DNA of 64,000 bases from CAZWLY01 sp964634465 (GTDB taxonomy: Bacteria; Desulfobacterota; Desulfarculia; G963662305), in the NCBI GenBank assembly GCA_964634465.1, contig CAZWLY010000015.1:29167-93166 (forward strand). The letters run 5' to 3'. The notes under the pieces are model-generated. The model worked only from the letters and a program-made list of their open reading frames with translations, was not told where the DNA came from and did no database searches. Below, one piece after another: positions 1 through 6,968 of the stretch (position 1 is the stretch's first letter; the number at the start of each line of letters is the position of its first letter). The position numbers and the translations under genes were made by a program.

Positions 1-1
1 C

Positions 2-364
2 AGGCGGCTCATCAGCGTCATCCACGTCAGCGACCTGTCCGGCGTTCCCCGGGTCGAGCGGGGTCTGGCCCTGATCAAGGTGGCCGTCGCCCCCAGCCAG
101 CGAGCCGAGATAACCCAACTGGCCGCCATCTTCCGGGCTCGGACCGACCACGTCGATCAGACCTCGATGATCATCGAGGTCAGCGGCGATCGGGACAAGG
201 TCGAGGCCATGATCGACATGCTTCGCCCCTACGGCATCATCGAGATGGCCCGGACCGGCCAGATCGTCCTGTCCCGGCGGGGGAGGTTGGGCGACGAAGA
301 GCAACCCTTGGCCTCACCGGGACGGCCGGACGAGACCGCCCGCCCCGAGAGCGTTTTCATGTAA
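2..364 (+). CDS. ilvN: Acetolactate synthase small (regulatory) subunit, 3' part
   Basis: The 5' end lies outside the window; the reading frame is open from base 2 to the stop at 362-364. The visible 120 residues match the C-terminal half of IlvN/IlvH: a stretch like LALIKVAV, then a second ACT-like segment with DQTSMIIEVSGDRDKVEAMIDMLRPYGI, and the IVLSRRG tail before a variable end. In the family this subunit carries the valine feedback sites and activates the catalytic IlvB subunit in branched-chain amino acid synthesis. It ends 25 bp before ilvC, the usual ilvBNC order, so the catalytic gene probably lies just upstream of the window. Confidence 0.9.
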   Translation, partial: RRLISVIHVSDLSGVPRVERGLALIKVAVAPSQRAEITQLAAIFRARTDHVDQTSMIIEVSGDRDKVEAMIDMLRPYGIIEMARTGQIVLSRRGRLGDEEQPLASPGRPDETARPESVFM

Positions 365-389
365 CTGCAACCGGAAAGGAGAGTTGGAC

Positions 390-1382
390 GTGCAGACCAA
401 AGTTTACTACGAGACCGACGCCGACATCGCCCACATCCAGGGCAAGAGAATCTGCGTTCTGGGTTATGGCAGCCAGGGCCGGGCCCACGCCCTGAACTTG
501 AAAGACAGCGGGCTCGACGTCGTCGTCGGCCTGAGGGACGGCAGCCCGAGTTTTGAGCGGGTCGAGCGGGACGGCGCGACGGCCGAGCCGCTCGACGAGG
601 CCGTGTCCGGGGCGGACATGATCGTCTTTCTAATGCCCGATCCGGCCCAGCCGGCGGTCTACGAGCGACACGTCGCTTCGACCCTGAAGGCGGGCCAGAC
701 CCTTGTCTTCGCCCACGGCTTCAACGTTCTCTACGGTCAGATCACGCCGCCGGACTTCGTGGACGTGATCATGATCGCGCCCAAGAGTCCGGGCAATCTG
801 GTGCGGGAACTCTACCTCAACGACCAGGGCGCGCCCTGCCTGATGGCTATCGAGCAGGACGTCTCGAAGACGGCCAAGGACCAGGCGTTGGCCTACGCCC
901 TGGCCCTGGGTTGCACCAGGGCCGGCGTTTTCGAGACGACGTTCAAGGAGGAGACCGAGACCGACCTGTTCGGTGAACAGGTCATCCTCTGCGGCGGCAT
1001 CTCGGCCTTGATGAAGACCGCCTTCGAGGTTCTGGTCGAGGCCGGCTACGCGCCGGAGATGGCCTACTTCGAGTGCATCAACGAGATGAAGCTCATCGTC
1101 GATCTGATCTACCGGGGCGGACTGTCCATGATGCGCCGCTTCGTCAGCGACACGGCCAAGTACGGCGACATCACCCGGGGGCCGCGGGTCATCGACGATC
1201 ACGTCCGCCGGACGATGCGGGAGATTCTGGCCGAGGTCCAGAGCGGCCGCTTCGCGCGGGAGTGGATGCTGGAGAATCAGGCCAACCGGCCGGTCTATCG
1301 GGCCTTGCTCAAGGCCGAGGAGGAGCACCCGGCCGAAATCACCGGGCGGCAGTTGAGGGCGGCCATGAAGTGGCTCGGCTGA
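390..1382 (+). CDS. ilvC: Ketol-acid reductoisomerase
   Basis: This 330-residue enzyme converts acetolactate or acetohydroxybutyrate into the dihydroxy acid using NAD(P)H and Mg2+. The Rossmann motif GYGSQGRAHA is at about residues 25-34. The metal-binding acidic residues are in KEETETDLFGEQ and in the following helix ECINEMKL, with the serine loop FVSDTAKYGD. A TTG at 384 is also in frame, but the Shine-Dalgarno GGAAAGGAG (373-381) is only a few bases from it and is 8 bases from the GTG at 390, so GTG is preferred. Length fits class I KARI. It is cotranscribed with ilvN. Confidence 0.95.
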   Translation: MQTKVYYETDADIAHIQGKRICVLGYGSQGRAHALNLKDSGLDVVVGLRDGSPSFERVERDGATAEPLDEAVSGADMIVFLMPDPAQPAVYERHVASTLKAGQTLVFAHGFNVLYGQITPPDFVDVIMIAPKSPGNLVRELYLNDQGAPCLMAIEQDVSKTAKDQALAYALALGCTRAGVFETTFKEETETDLFGEQVILCGGISALMKTAFEVLVEAGYAPEMAYFECINEMKLIVDLIYRGGLSMMRRFVSDTAKYGDITRGPRVIDDHVRRTMREILAEVQSGRFAREWMLENQANRPVYRALLKAEEEHPAEITGRQLRAAMKWLG

Positions 1383-1387
1383 GCGGC

Positions 1388-1422
1388 GGGCCGGACCGGC
1401 CGGGTTCCGGCCGGTCCGGCCC
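1388..1422 (+). terminator. Strong stem-loop after ilvC
   Basis: A perfect 14-bp stem (GGGCCGGACCGGCC with its complement, 7-base loop) starts 5 bases after the ilvC stop. It has no T-tract, so it may be a Rho-associated 3' end or an mRNA-stabilising hairpin rather than a classical intrinsic terminator. Confidence 0.5.
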
Positions 1423-1513
1423 GATCACCGGCGGCCGATTGCGGGACGACGAGTGCGACGCGGTCGGTGGTCGAAGGGATCGCCGATCGGCGCCACCTTG
1501 ATCGAGGTTTGTC

Positions 1514-2167
1514 ATGGCATTGCAAAGAATCGTCAACGTTCGGAACCTGAAGTCCGAGGTCTACCGGATCGTCCGGCTGGGGATAACCAGCCGCAGCCTT
1601 CCGCCCGGCGCGTACTTGCACGAATCCGAGCTGGCCGCGGAGTTGGGCGTCAGTCGGACGCCGGTTCGGGAAGCCCTCCATCGCTTGGCCCAGGAGGGGA
1701 TGGTCGATCTCCAGCCGCGCCGGGGCGCCTTCGTCAAGAAGTGGACGCCGCAGGAGATATACGAAATACTGGTCATGCGCGAGGTGCTGGAGGGACTTGC
1801 GGCCCGCTTGGCCGCCAGGCACCTCTCCGATGCGGAAATAGACGCCCTCGAAGACTGCCACGCCGACTACCGGCGGGGATTGATCGACTATTCCCAGGCC
1901 GACGAGCGCTTCCACCAGGCGATCATCGACGCCAGCCGGAACGCCAGGTTGACCAAGGTCGTCCTGAATCTGGCCGACACGCTCCAGATGATCGACCTGC
2001 GGGCCCGAATCTTCGCCACCCCCGGACGGATCGAGGCTTCGTTGAAGGAACACCGAGAGGTCATCGCCGCCCTTAGAGCCAGGGACGAACGCCTGGCCGA
2101 AGGGGCGGCTCGGGCCCACTTCAAATACGCCCAGTCGATCTGCTGGGAGTTGGCGACGGCGGACTAG
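1514..2167 (+). CDS. GntR-family transcriptional regulator, FCD-type
   Basis: This 217-residue protein has an N-terminal winged helix (about residues 10-75, with LGVSRTPVREALHRLAQEGMV and the wing QPRRGAFV) and an all-helical FCD ligand-binding domain (about 80-210). That is the FadR subfamily, whose members usually respond to small carboxylic acids and bind short palindromes. ATG at 1514 is the natural start. The gene is 131 bp from ilvC and convergent with tyrA, whose stop is only 13 bp from its own stop. Its target is unknown; the neighbouring ilv genes are one possibility but nothing in the sequence proves it. Confidence 0.85.
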   Translation: MALQRIVNVRNLKSEVYRIVRLGITSRSLPPGAYLHESELAAELGVSRTPVREALHRLAQEGMVDLQPRRGAFVKKWTPQEIYEILVMREVLEGLAARLAARHLSDAEIDALEDCHADYRRGLIDYSQADERFHQAIIDASRNARLTKVVLNLADTLQMIDLRARIFATPGRIEASLKEHREVIAALRARDERLAEGAARAHFKYAQSICWELATAD

Positions 2168-2179
2168 TCCGGATTCGGG

Positions 2180-3046
2180 TCAACCTCCGGCCCGGAGCGC
2201 CAAAGCTCGAGCCTGGCCGGTCGCATCCGGCCGAGTCTCTCGGCCGCCCGGCGGCGGGTGCGGCTGACCGGCCGGCGGGAGATGGTCCGCTATCTCCCCG
2301 ATCAGCTCGATGATCGCCTGGCGGTCGTTTTCGGTGTAGGCGCTTGCGACCTCTTGGGCCGCCGCGAGGAAGCCGGCCGCGACCTCGGCCGCGGCCGAAT
2401 TGTGGCCGGCCAGGTCGGCAAAGAGGTCCGGGCCCTGGCCCAGTTGGCGGGTCAACAGTTGAACCAACTGGTTGAACCAGGGCCCGGAGAGGGTGGCCAG
2501 ACCAAAAGCGTCGAAATTAAGTCTGGCCAGGGACAAGCCGAAGGAGAAAAGAAGCAGATGGCGCAACACCTGGACGTGGGCCATCAGCCAATCGTGGCGT
2601 CGGGGCTCGATCTCGACCGCTCTTATTCCGAATCGCTCCAGGAGATCGAGCCACCAGCCGAGCCAGCGCTTCGATCTGGCCGGGCAGACGAAGAAGAGCT
2701 GGCCGTCGAGCGACTTCACCCCTGGGCCGAACAGGGGGTGGCCACCGATCACCTCGCCGCGACAGTGCTTGAGCATCGCCTCGACCGGCTCCTGCTTGAC
2801 CGAGGCGATGTCGATGACGACGCCGTCCCGGCGGGTGTACGGCCCGAGGCGTTCGAGGAGGCCCGGCAGGACCGGGATGGGCACGGCCAACAGGAGAACC
2901 CGGCACTGCGCCGCCCAGTCCGGAGGAACCGGTCCGTCCTTGAGGTCGGCGATCAGGACCTCATAGCCGGCCTCGGTGAACAGGCGGGCCATCAAGGCCC
3001 CCATCCGTCCCCGGCCGCCGATGACGCCGATAAAGTCGGGTTCCAT
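2180..3046 (-). CDS. tyrA: Prephenate dehydrogenase, NAD-dependent
   Basis: The 288-residue protein begins with a dinucleotide-binding motif, GVIGGRGRMGALMARLF, followed by a prephenate dehydrogenase core with VVIDIASVKQEP, GGHPLFGPGVKS and the helical dimer domain. It oxidatively decarboxylates prephenate to 4-hydroxyphenylpyruvate, the tyrosine precursor. It has no fused chorismate mutase domain and no obvious C-terminal ACT domain, so feedback control probably lies elsewhere, for example in the attenuator upstream of aroF. It is the last gene of the aroF-pheA-tyrA unit, 15 bp after pheA. ATG at 3046 is preceded by a GGAGG-like site. Confidence 0.9.
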   Translation of the reverse strand: MEPDFIGVIGGRGRMGALMARLFTEAGYEVLIADLKDGPVPPDWAAQCRVLLLAVPIPVLPGLLERLGPYTRRDGVVIDIASVKQEPVEAMLKHCRGEVIGGHPLFGPGVKSLDGQLFFVCPARSKRWLGWWLDLLERFGIRAVEIEPRRHDWLMAHVQVLRHLLLFSFGLSLARLNFDAFGLATLSGPWFNQLVQLLTRQLGQGPDLFADLAGHNSAAAEVAAGFLAAAQEVASAYTENDRQAIIELIGEIADHLPPAGQPHPPPGGRETRPDATGQARALALRAGG

Positions 3047-3061
3047 CGTCTTTCGCCTCCT

Positions 3062-4213
3062 TCACCGGCCGCCTGTGTCCGCAACCAGCCTGACCTTTGC
3101 CGGCCGGGCCGCACCGTCGGTTCGGGCCGCCGGATCGACCTGTTCGCCGCGGGGATAGGAGCCCAAGATCTTGACCTCCTCCGCCTCGGCGGCCAGGTTT
3201 TTGAGCGCCGCCTTGACCTCGGGGTCATCGAGATGGCCCTCGAAGTCGAGAAAGAAGACGTACTCCCACGGCCTGTTCGGGGCCGGCCTGGACTCGATTC
3301 GGGTCAGATTGATCTTGAACACGGCGAAGGGCGTCAGACACCTGGCCAGAGCGCCGGGTCGATGGGGCGCCACGAACGAGAGCGAGGTCTTGTCCCGGCC
3401 GGTGGCGGGCTGCGAGTTCCGGCCCAAGACCAGAAACCGGGTCAGGTTGAGCGGCCGGTCCTGAATGGCCTCGGCCAGGACGTTCAAGCGATGGAGTTCG
3501 GCCAGCATCTTCGATCCGACCACGGCCGCGTCCGGCTCCTCGATCGCCCGGCGGGCCGCCGCGGCCGTGCTGGCCGTCTCCACAAGGACGGCGGCGGGCA
3601 GGTTTCGGGCCAGCCAGCCCCGGCACTGGGCCAGGGCCTGGGGATGGGAGAGCACGGTCCGGATTCGGTCGAGCTCAGCCCCCCTGGCCATCAGGGCGTG
3701 GGCGATGGGCAGGTATATCTCGCCGCAGATTTTGAGCTTCGAGCCGGTCAGTAGATCGAGGGTCAGGCCGATCGCCCCCTCGGTGGAGTTCTCGGCCGGG
3801 ACCACCCCGAACTCGGCCCGGCCCCGTTCCACCTCCGAAAAGACGTCGGCGATGGAGCCCCGGGGCAGGTAGGCGGCCGAACGGCCGAAGTTCTTGAGGG
3901 CGGCGGCGTGGCTGAAGGTCGCCTCCGGTCCCAGGAAGGCGATCCGGGTCGGCTCCTGGAGCTGGCGGCAGGCGGCGATGACCTCGCTGAAGATGGCATC
4001 GAGCGCCGAATCGGGAAGCGGCCCGGTGTTCAACCGGCTCAAACCGACCAGGAGGTCCCGCTCCCGGTCGGCGTCGAGAACGGGCTGGTCCGACTCCCGC
4101 TTCAAGCGACCGATCTCGACCGCCCTGGCCGCCCGCTGGCTCAAGAAAGCCACGATCCGGCGGTCGAGCTGGTCGATCTCCTCTCTCAGTCGAGCGATTT
4201 CCGGCTCACTCAT
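3062..4213 (-). CDS. pheA: Bifunctional chorismate mutase / prephenate dehydratase (P-protein)
   Basis: The 383-residue protein has three domains. An AroQ-type chorismate mutase (about 1-90) contains REEIDQLDRRIVAFLSQRA. A prephenate dehydratase domain (about 95-275) opens with RIAFLGPEATFSHAAA and carries the catalytic TRF motif in NLTRFLVLG. The C-terminal ACT domain (about 285-365) keeps the phenylalanine-binding GALA and ESRP motifs. It channels chorismate to phenylpyruvate. The intact ACT motifs predict feedback inhibition by Phe. ATG at 4213 follows an AAGGAG site; aroF ends 18 bp upstream. Confidence 0.95.
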   Translation of the reverse strand: MSEPEIARLREEIDQLDRRIVAFLSQRAARAVEIGRLKRESDQPVLDADRERDLLVGLSRLNTGPLPDSALDAIFSEVIAACRQLQEPTRIAFLGPEATFSHAAALKNFGRSAAYLPRGSIADVFSEVERGRAEFGVVPAENSTEGAIGLTLDLLTGSKLKICGEIYLPIAHALMARGAELDRIRTVLSHPQALAQCRGWLARNLPAAVLVETASTAAAARRAIEEPDAAVVGSKMLAELHRLNVLAEAIQDRPLNLTRFLVLGRNSQPATGRDKTSLSFVAPHRPGALARCLTPFAVFKINLTRIESRPAPNRPWEYVFFLDFEGHLDDPEVKAALKNLAAEAEEVKILGSYPRGEQVDPAARTDGAARPAKVRLVADTGGR

Positions 4214-4231
4214 CGAGCCCTTCTCCTTGGT

Positions 4232-5152
4232 TCAGGCGCCGGGTGCGCCGTTGCCTTTGACCACCCGGCCGAACAGCCCGGCCATGGCTCTCAGCTCGTC
4301 CATCAGTCGGCTGAACGCCTCCGGCCGAAGCGACTGCTCGCCGTCGCACAGCGCCTTCTCCGGTTGGGTGTGGACCTCGACCATGATCCCGTCGGCCCCG
4401 ACGGCCAAGGCCGCCTTGGCCAAGGGCGAGACGTAGCGGCGTTCGCCCACGGCGTGGCTGGGGTCGACGATCACCGGCAGATGGGTCCGCTCCTTGAGGA
4501 TCGGCACCGCGCTCAAATCGAGGGTGTTGCGGGTGGCCCGCTCGAAGGTGCGGATGCCGCGCTCGCACAGGATCACCCTCTCGTTGCCCGCGGCCAGGAT
4601 GTACTCGGCCGCCATCAGGAACTCGTCCAGGGTGGCCATCAGGCCCCGCTTCAACAGGACCGGCTTGCGGGCTCGGCCCAGCTTTTTCAAAAGCGAGGTG
4701 TTTTGGCAGTTCCGGGCGCCGACCTGAAGGATATCGGCGTAGGACTCGACCAGGGGGATGTCGGTCGAATCCATGACCTCGGTCACCACCGGCAGGCCGG
4801 TCTTTTGGCGGGCCAGGTCGAGCAGCTTGAGCCCTTCTTCCTCGAGACCCTGGAAGCTGTAGGGCGAGGTCCGGGGTTTGAACGCTCCGCCCCTGAGCAC
4901 GGCCGCACCGGCCGCCTTGACGCTTTCGGCGGTGGATATGAGCCCCTCTTCGTCCTCCACCGAGCACGGCCCGGCGATGACCACGAACTCCTCTCCGCCG
5001 ATGGTCGCCTCGCCGACGGTGATGCGGGTGTCAGGCCGATCCTCGCTTCGGCAGGCCAAGATCGGCGAGGGCGGTTTCGGTTCATCGAGGGGTACGACCA
5101 CCACCTGGGGCAATCCTTCTACGTTGGGTACGACCTCACATCTGACACTCAT
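4232..5152 (-). CDS. aroF: 3-deoxy-7-phosphoheptulonate (DAHP) synthase, first paralogue
   Basis: This 306-residue protein catalyses the first shikimate step from phosphoenolpyruvate and erythrose 4-phosphate. It has the class I-beta/KDO8P-like barrel motifs AGPCSVED, GGAFKPRTSPYSFQG, GARNCQNTSLL, KPVLLKRG, ILCERGIRTFE and VDPSHAVGER. Before the barrel there are only about 45 residues, too short for the ferredoxin-like regulatory domain of the second paralogue (10989-12026). ATG at 5152 was chosen because GGAGG sits 8 bases upstream; the longer frame from 5188 would run through a terminator hairpin. It heads aroF-pheA-tyrA behind a Tyr/Phe leader-peptide attenuator. Confidence 0.93.
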   Translation of the reverse strand: MSVRCEVVPNVEGLPQVVVVPLDEPKPPSPILACRSEDRPDTRITVGEATIGGEEFVVIAGPCSVEDEEGLISTAESVKAAGAAVLRGGAFKPRTSPYSFQGLEEEGLKLLDLARQKTGLPVVTEVMDSTDIPLVESYADILQVGARNCQNTSLLKKLGRARKPVLLKRGLMATLDEFLMAAEYILAAGNERVILCERGIRTFERATRNTLDLSAVPILKERTHLPVIVDPSHAVGERRYVSPLAKAALAVGADGIMVEVHTQPEKALCDGEQSLRPEAFSRLMDELRAMAGLFGRVVKGNGAPGA

Positions 5153-5173
5153 TGAATCTTCCTCCTTCGGTTC

Positions 5174-5205
5174 AAAAAAATCGGCCACGGGGTTTGCCCG
5201 TGGCC
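5174..5205 (-). terminator. Second tandem intrinsic terminator just upstream of aroF
   Basis: On the minus strand, GGCCACGGG and CCCGTGGCC form a 9-bp stem with a 5-base loop, followed by GA and seven T residues. It lies between the attenuator terminator and the aroF Shine-Dalgarno, ending only about 20 bases before the start codon. No partner strand for an alternative pairing was found. Confidence 0.75.
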
Positions 5206-5210
5206 TGGAT

Positions 5211-5254
5211 AAAAAAAGGCCGCGGGCTTTCCGTTTCCCGGTCTACCCGCGGCC
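5211..5254 (-). terminator. aroF attenuator terminator (structure 3:4)
   Basis: Minus-strand GGCCGCGGG (5246-5254) pairs with CCCGCGGCC (5218-5226) and is followed by seven T residues (5211-5217), a textbook intrinsic terminator inside a leader region. The 5' half of the hairpin overlaps segment 3 of the antiterminator. Confidence 0.9.
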
Positions 5255-5358
5255 CTGTTTCGCTTCAGCTTACTTGGAGACTAGACACCTCCTCGGGCAC
5301 ACGGGCAGACCGGGCTAAAATAATAATAGCCGCTAAATCGAGTAATTACGCCCGTGTG
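5237..5358 (-). promoter_or_regulatory. aroF attenuator: mutually exclusive 1:2 and 2:3 pairings
   Basis: Segment 1, CACACGGGC (5350-5358), is perfectly complementary to GCCCGTGTG (5298-5306). The overlapping segment 2, CCCGGTCTGCCCG (5302-5314), pairs over 13 bases, with one G-U, to segment 3, CGGGTAGACCGGG (5237-5249), which is part of the terminator. Segment 1 lies in codons 6-8 of the leader peptide, before the Tyr run, and segment 2 directly after it. A ribosome stalled on the Tyr/Phe codons sits in the 1:2 loop and would favour 2:3, the antiterminator. Pairing was checked by eye; folding energies were not computed. Confidence 0.82.
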
Positions 5359-5373
5359 AACCGAAAGACTCAT
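5281..5373 (-). CDS. aroF leader peptide, Tyr/Phe-rich (30 aa)
   Basis: ATG at 5373 is preceded by AGGAGA at good distance and opens a 30-codon frame ending in TAG at 5281-5283. The second half reads RFSGYYYFSPVCPCARGGV, with three successive Tyr codons (TAT TAT TAT) followed by Phe (TTT). This is what is expected of a ribosome-mediated attenuator that senses charged tRNA-Tyr and perhaps tRNA-Phe, in the manner of pheL or trpL. Position, Shine-Dalgarno, stop codon and the alternative RNA pairings all agree. The peptide itself probably has no other function. Confidence 0.85.
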   Translation of the reverse strand: MSLSVHTGVITRFSGYYYFSPVCPCARGGV

Positions 5374-5397
5374 CCGTTATCTCTCCTGTCCAAAACA

Positions 5398-5426
5398 GAA
5401 AAACACAGTTCGTGCTCGTCTGTCAA
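5398..5426 (-). promoter_or_regulatory. Candidate promoter of the aroF operon
   Basis: A perfect -35 TTGACA lies at 5426-5421, 47 bases upstream of the leader-peptide start. The -10 at the right distance is T-rich but a poor match. Just upstream, TGTAT-N5-ATACA (5436-5450) is a short inverted repeat that could be an operator. Confidence 0.45.
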
Positions 5427-5459
5427 CCCCCAAAATGTATTTTTTATACACACTGGCCG

Positions 5460-5897
5460 TCAATCGGTCTCTTTCCTTCGGCCGAACCAGATCAGGGCCA
5501 GGGCGTAGGACTCGGGCCCGAAACCGGCGATGGAGCCGACCGAGACGCCGGCCAGAAGCGAGGTCCGGCGGAACTCTTCCCTGGCCTGGGGGTTCGATAG
5601 ATGGACCTCGACGACCGGGACGCCGATCGCCGCGGCGGCGTCGCGCAGGGCGACGCTGGTGTGGGTGTAGCCGCCGGCGTTGAGGATCACCCCGTCGGCC
5701 GTCTCGTCGGCCCGGTGGAGGGCGTCGATCAGCTCACCTTCGTGATTGGACTGGAAGAAGGTCAGCTCCAGGCCCAGTTCCCGGCCCAGCCGTTCGAGCG
5801 AGGCTTCGATCCGGGCCGGCGTCTCGGTCCCGTAGATCTCGGGCTCCCGTCTTCCCAGCAGGTTCAGATTGGGTCCGTTGATGACGGCGATCTTCAT
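5460..5897 (-). CDS. aroQ: 3-dehydroquinate dehydratase, type II
   Basis: This 145-residue enzyme of the dodecameric type II family removes water from 3-dehydroquinate (shikimate step 3). All landmark motifs are present: INGPNLNLLGRREPEIYG with the catalytic tyrosine, FQSNHEGELID, LNAGGYTHTSVALRDA, and EVHLSNPQAREEFRRTS. It is the last gene of the aroA-aroE-aroKB-aroC-aroQ unit; its ATG at 5897 overlaps the aroC stop by 4 bases. Its stop is about 87 bases upstream of the aroF leader, so some read-through into the next unit is possible. Confidence 0.95.
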   Translation of the reverse strand: MKIAVINGPNLNLLGRREPEIYGTETPARIEASLERLGRELGLELTFFQSNHEGELIDALHRADETADGVILNAGGYTHTSVALRDAAAAIGVPVVEVHLSNPQAREEFRRTSLLAGVSVGSIAGFGPESYALALIWFGRRKETD

Positions 5898-6955
5898 TTG
5901 ATCTCCCTCCCGTGGGCTCTCTGCTCCAAGAGCGCGTCGGCCAGAACGAGGGCCGTCATGGCCTCGGCTACCGGGGCGATGCGCGGGCAGAGGCAGGGGT
6001 CGTGGCGGCCGGCGACCTTGATCGTCGCCTCCCGGCCCTCAAGGTCGATGGTCCGCTGGGGTCTGGCGATGGACGAGGTCGGCTTGACGGCCAGGCGCAT
6101 GACGATCGGCTGGCCGGTGGAGACGCCGCCCAGAATTCCGCCGGCGTGGTTGCTGAGGAAGCCCTGGGTCGAGAGCTGATCGTTGTTCTCGGAGCCGCGC
6201 CTGGCCGCGGCGGCGAAACCGGCCCCGAACTCGACCCCCTTGACCGCGCCGATGGACAGCGCCGCCTGGCCCAGCAGGGCGTCCAGCTTGGAAAAGACCG
6301 GATCGCCCAGCCCGGCCGGAACGCCCTCGGCGACGAGCTCGATCACCCCGCCGATGGAGTCCCCCTCGGCCAGAACCTCCTCGACCAGTTCGGCCGCTCG
6401 CCCGGCCAGGTCGGGATCGGCGAAACGGAGCGGATCGGTCTCGGCGAAATCGGGATCGATCCGCCGGGCGGCGACGGAGCCGACGGCCAGGGTGTAGGCC
6501 TGGATGCCCACTCCGTGCGGCTTGAGCAGGGCCTTGGCCAGCGCGCCGGCGGCCACCCGCCCGACCGTCTCCCGGCCCGAGGATCTGCCCCCGCCCGGCT
6601 GGAGCGGCAGGCCGTATTTTTGAAAGTAGGCGTAATCGGCGTGGCCGGGGCGAAAGAGCCGGCCGATCTCAGCGTAGTCCCCGGATTTCACGTCTCGATT
6701 CCTGACCACCAGACAGACCGGGCTGCCCAGCGTCCGGCCCTCGGCCAGTCCGGAGAGGATCTCGACCTGATCGGGCTCGTCTCTGGGCGAGACGTAGCGG
6801 GACGTTCCCGGCCGGCGGCGGTCCAACTCCCGCTGGATGTCGGCCGCATCGATCTCGATTCCGGGCGGCAAGCCGTCCACGACCACGCCCACGGCCGGGC
6901 CGTGGGACTCGCCGAAGGTGGCCACCGAAAGGTAGCGTCCAAACAGGCTGCCCAT
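5894..6955 (-). CDS. aroC: Chorismate synthase
   Basis: The 353-residue protein performs the last common step, EPSP to chorismate, using reduced FMN. Signatures are FGESHGPAVGVVVDG near the N terminus, RPGHADYAYFQKYG, PGGGRSSGRETVGRVAAGA and the RPQRTIDL segment. ATG at 6955, with a GGGGGGTGG ribosome-binding site, gives the normal N terminus; the frame is open further upstream, but that would add about 20 residues unlike the family. It lies 13 bp after aroKB and overlaps aroQ. Confidence 0.95.
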   Translation of the reverse strand: MGSLFGRYLSVATFGESHGPAVGVVVDGLPPGIEIDAADIQRELDRRRPGTSRYVSPRDEPDQVEILSGLAEGRTLGSPVCLVVRNRDVKSGDYAEIGRLFRPGHADYAYFQKYGLPLQPGGGRSSGRETVGRVAAGALAKALLKPHGVGIQAYTLAVGSVAARRIDPDFAETDPLRFADPDLAGRAAELVEEVLAEGDSIGGVIELVAEGVPAGLGDPVFSKLDALLGQAALSIGAVKGVEFGAGFAAAARRGSENNDQLSTQGFLSNHAGGILGGVSTGQPIVMRLAVKPTSSIARPQRTIDLEGREATIKVAGRHDPCLCPRIAPVAEAMTALVLADALLEQRAHGREIK

Positions 6956-6968
6956 GTCCACCCCCCTG

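Noticed and set aside
630..1328. 232-residue open frame on the minus strand inside ilvC
   Set aside because: Shadow of ilvC in a high-GC genome; no motifs and no ribosome-binding site. The same reasoning removes the long antisense frames opposite lpdA, the DUF294 gene, the kinases and the por genes.
5155..5426. T-box riboswitch in front of aroF
   Set aside because: No T-box core (AGGGTGG-type) or specifier-loop architecture; a translated leader with Tyr codons and alternative pairings explains the terminator better.
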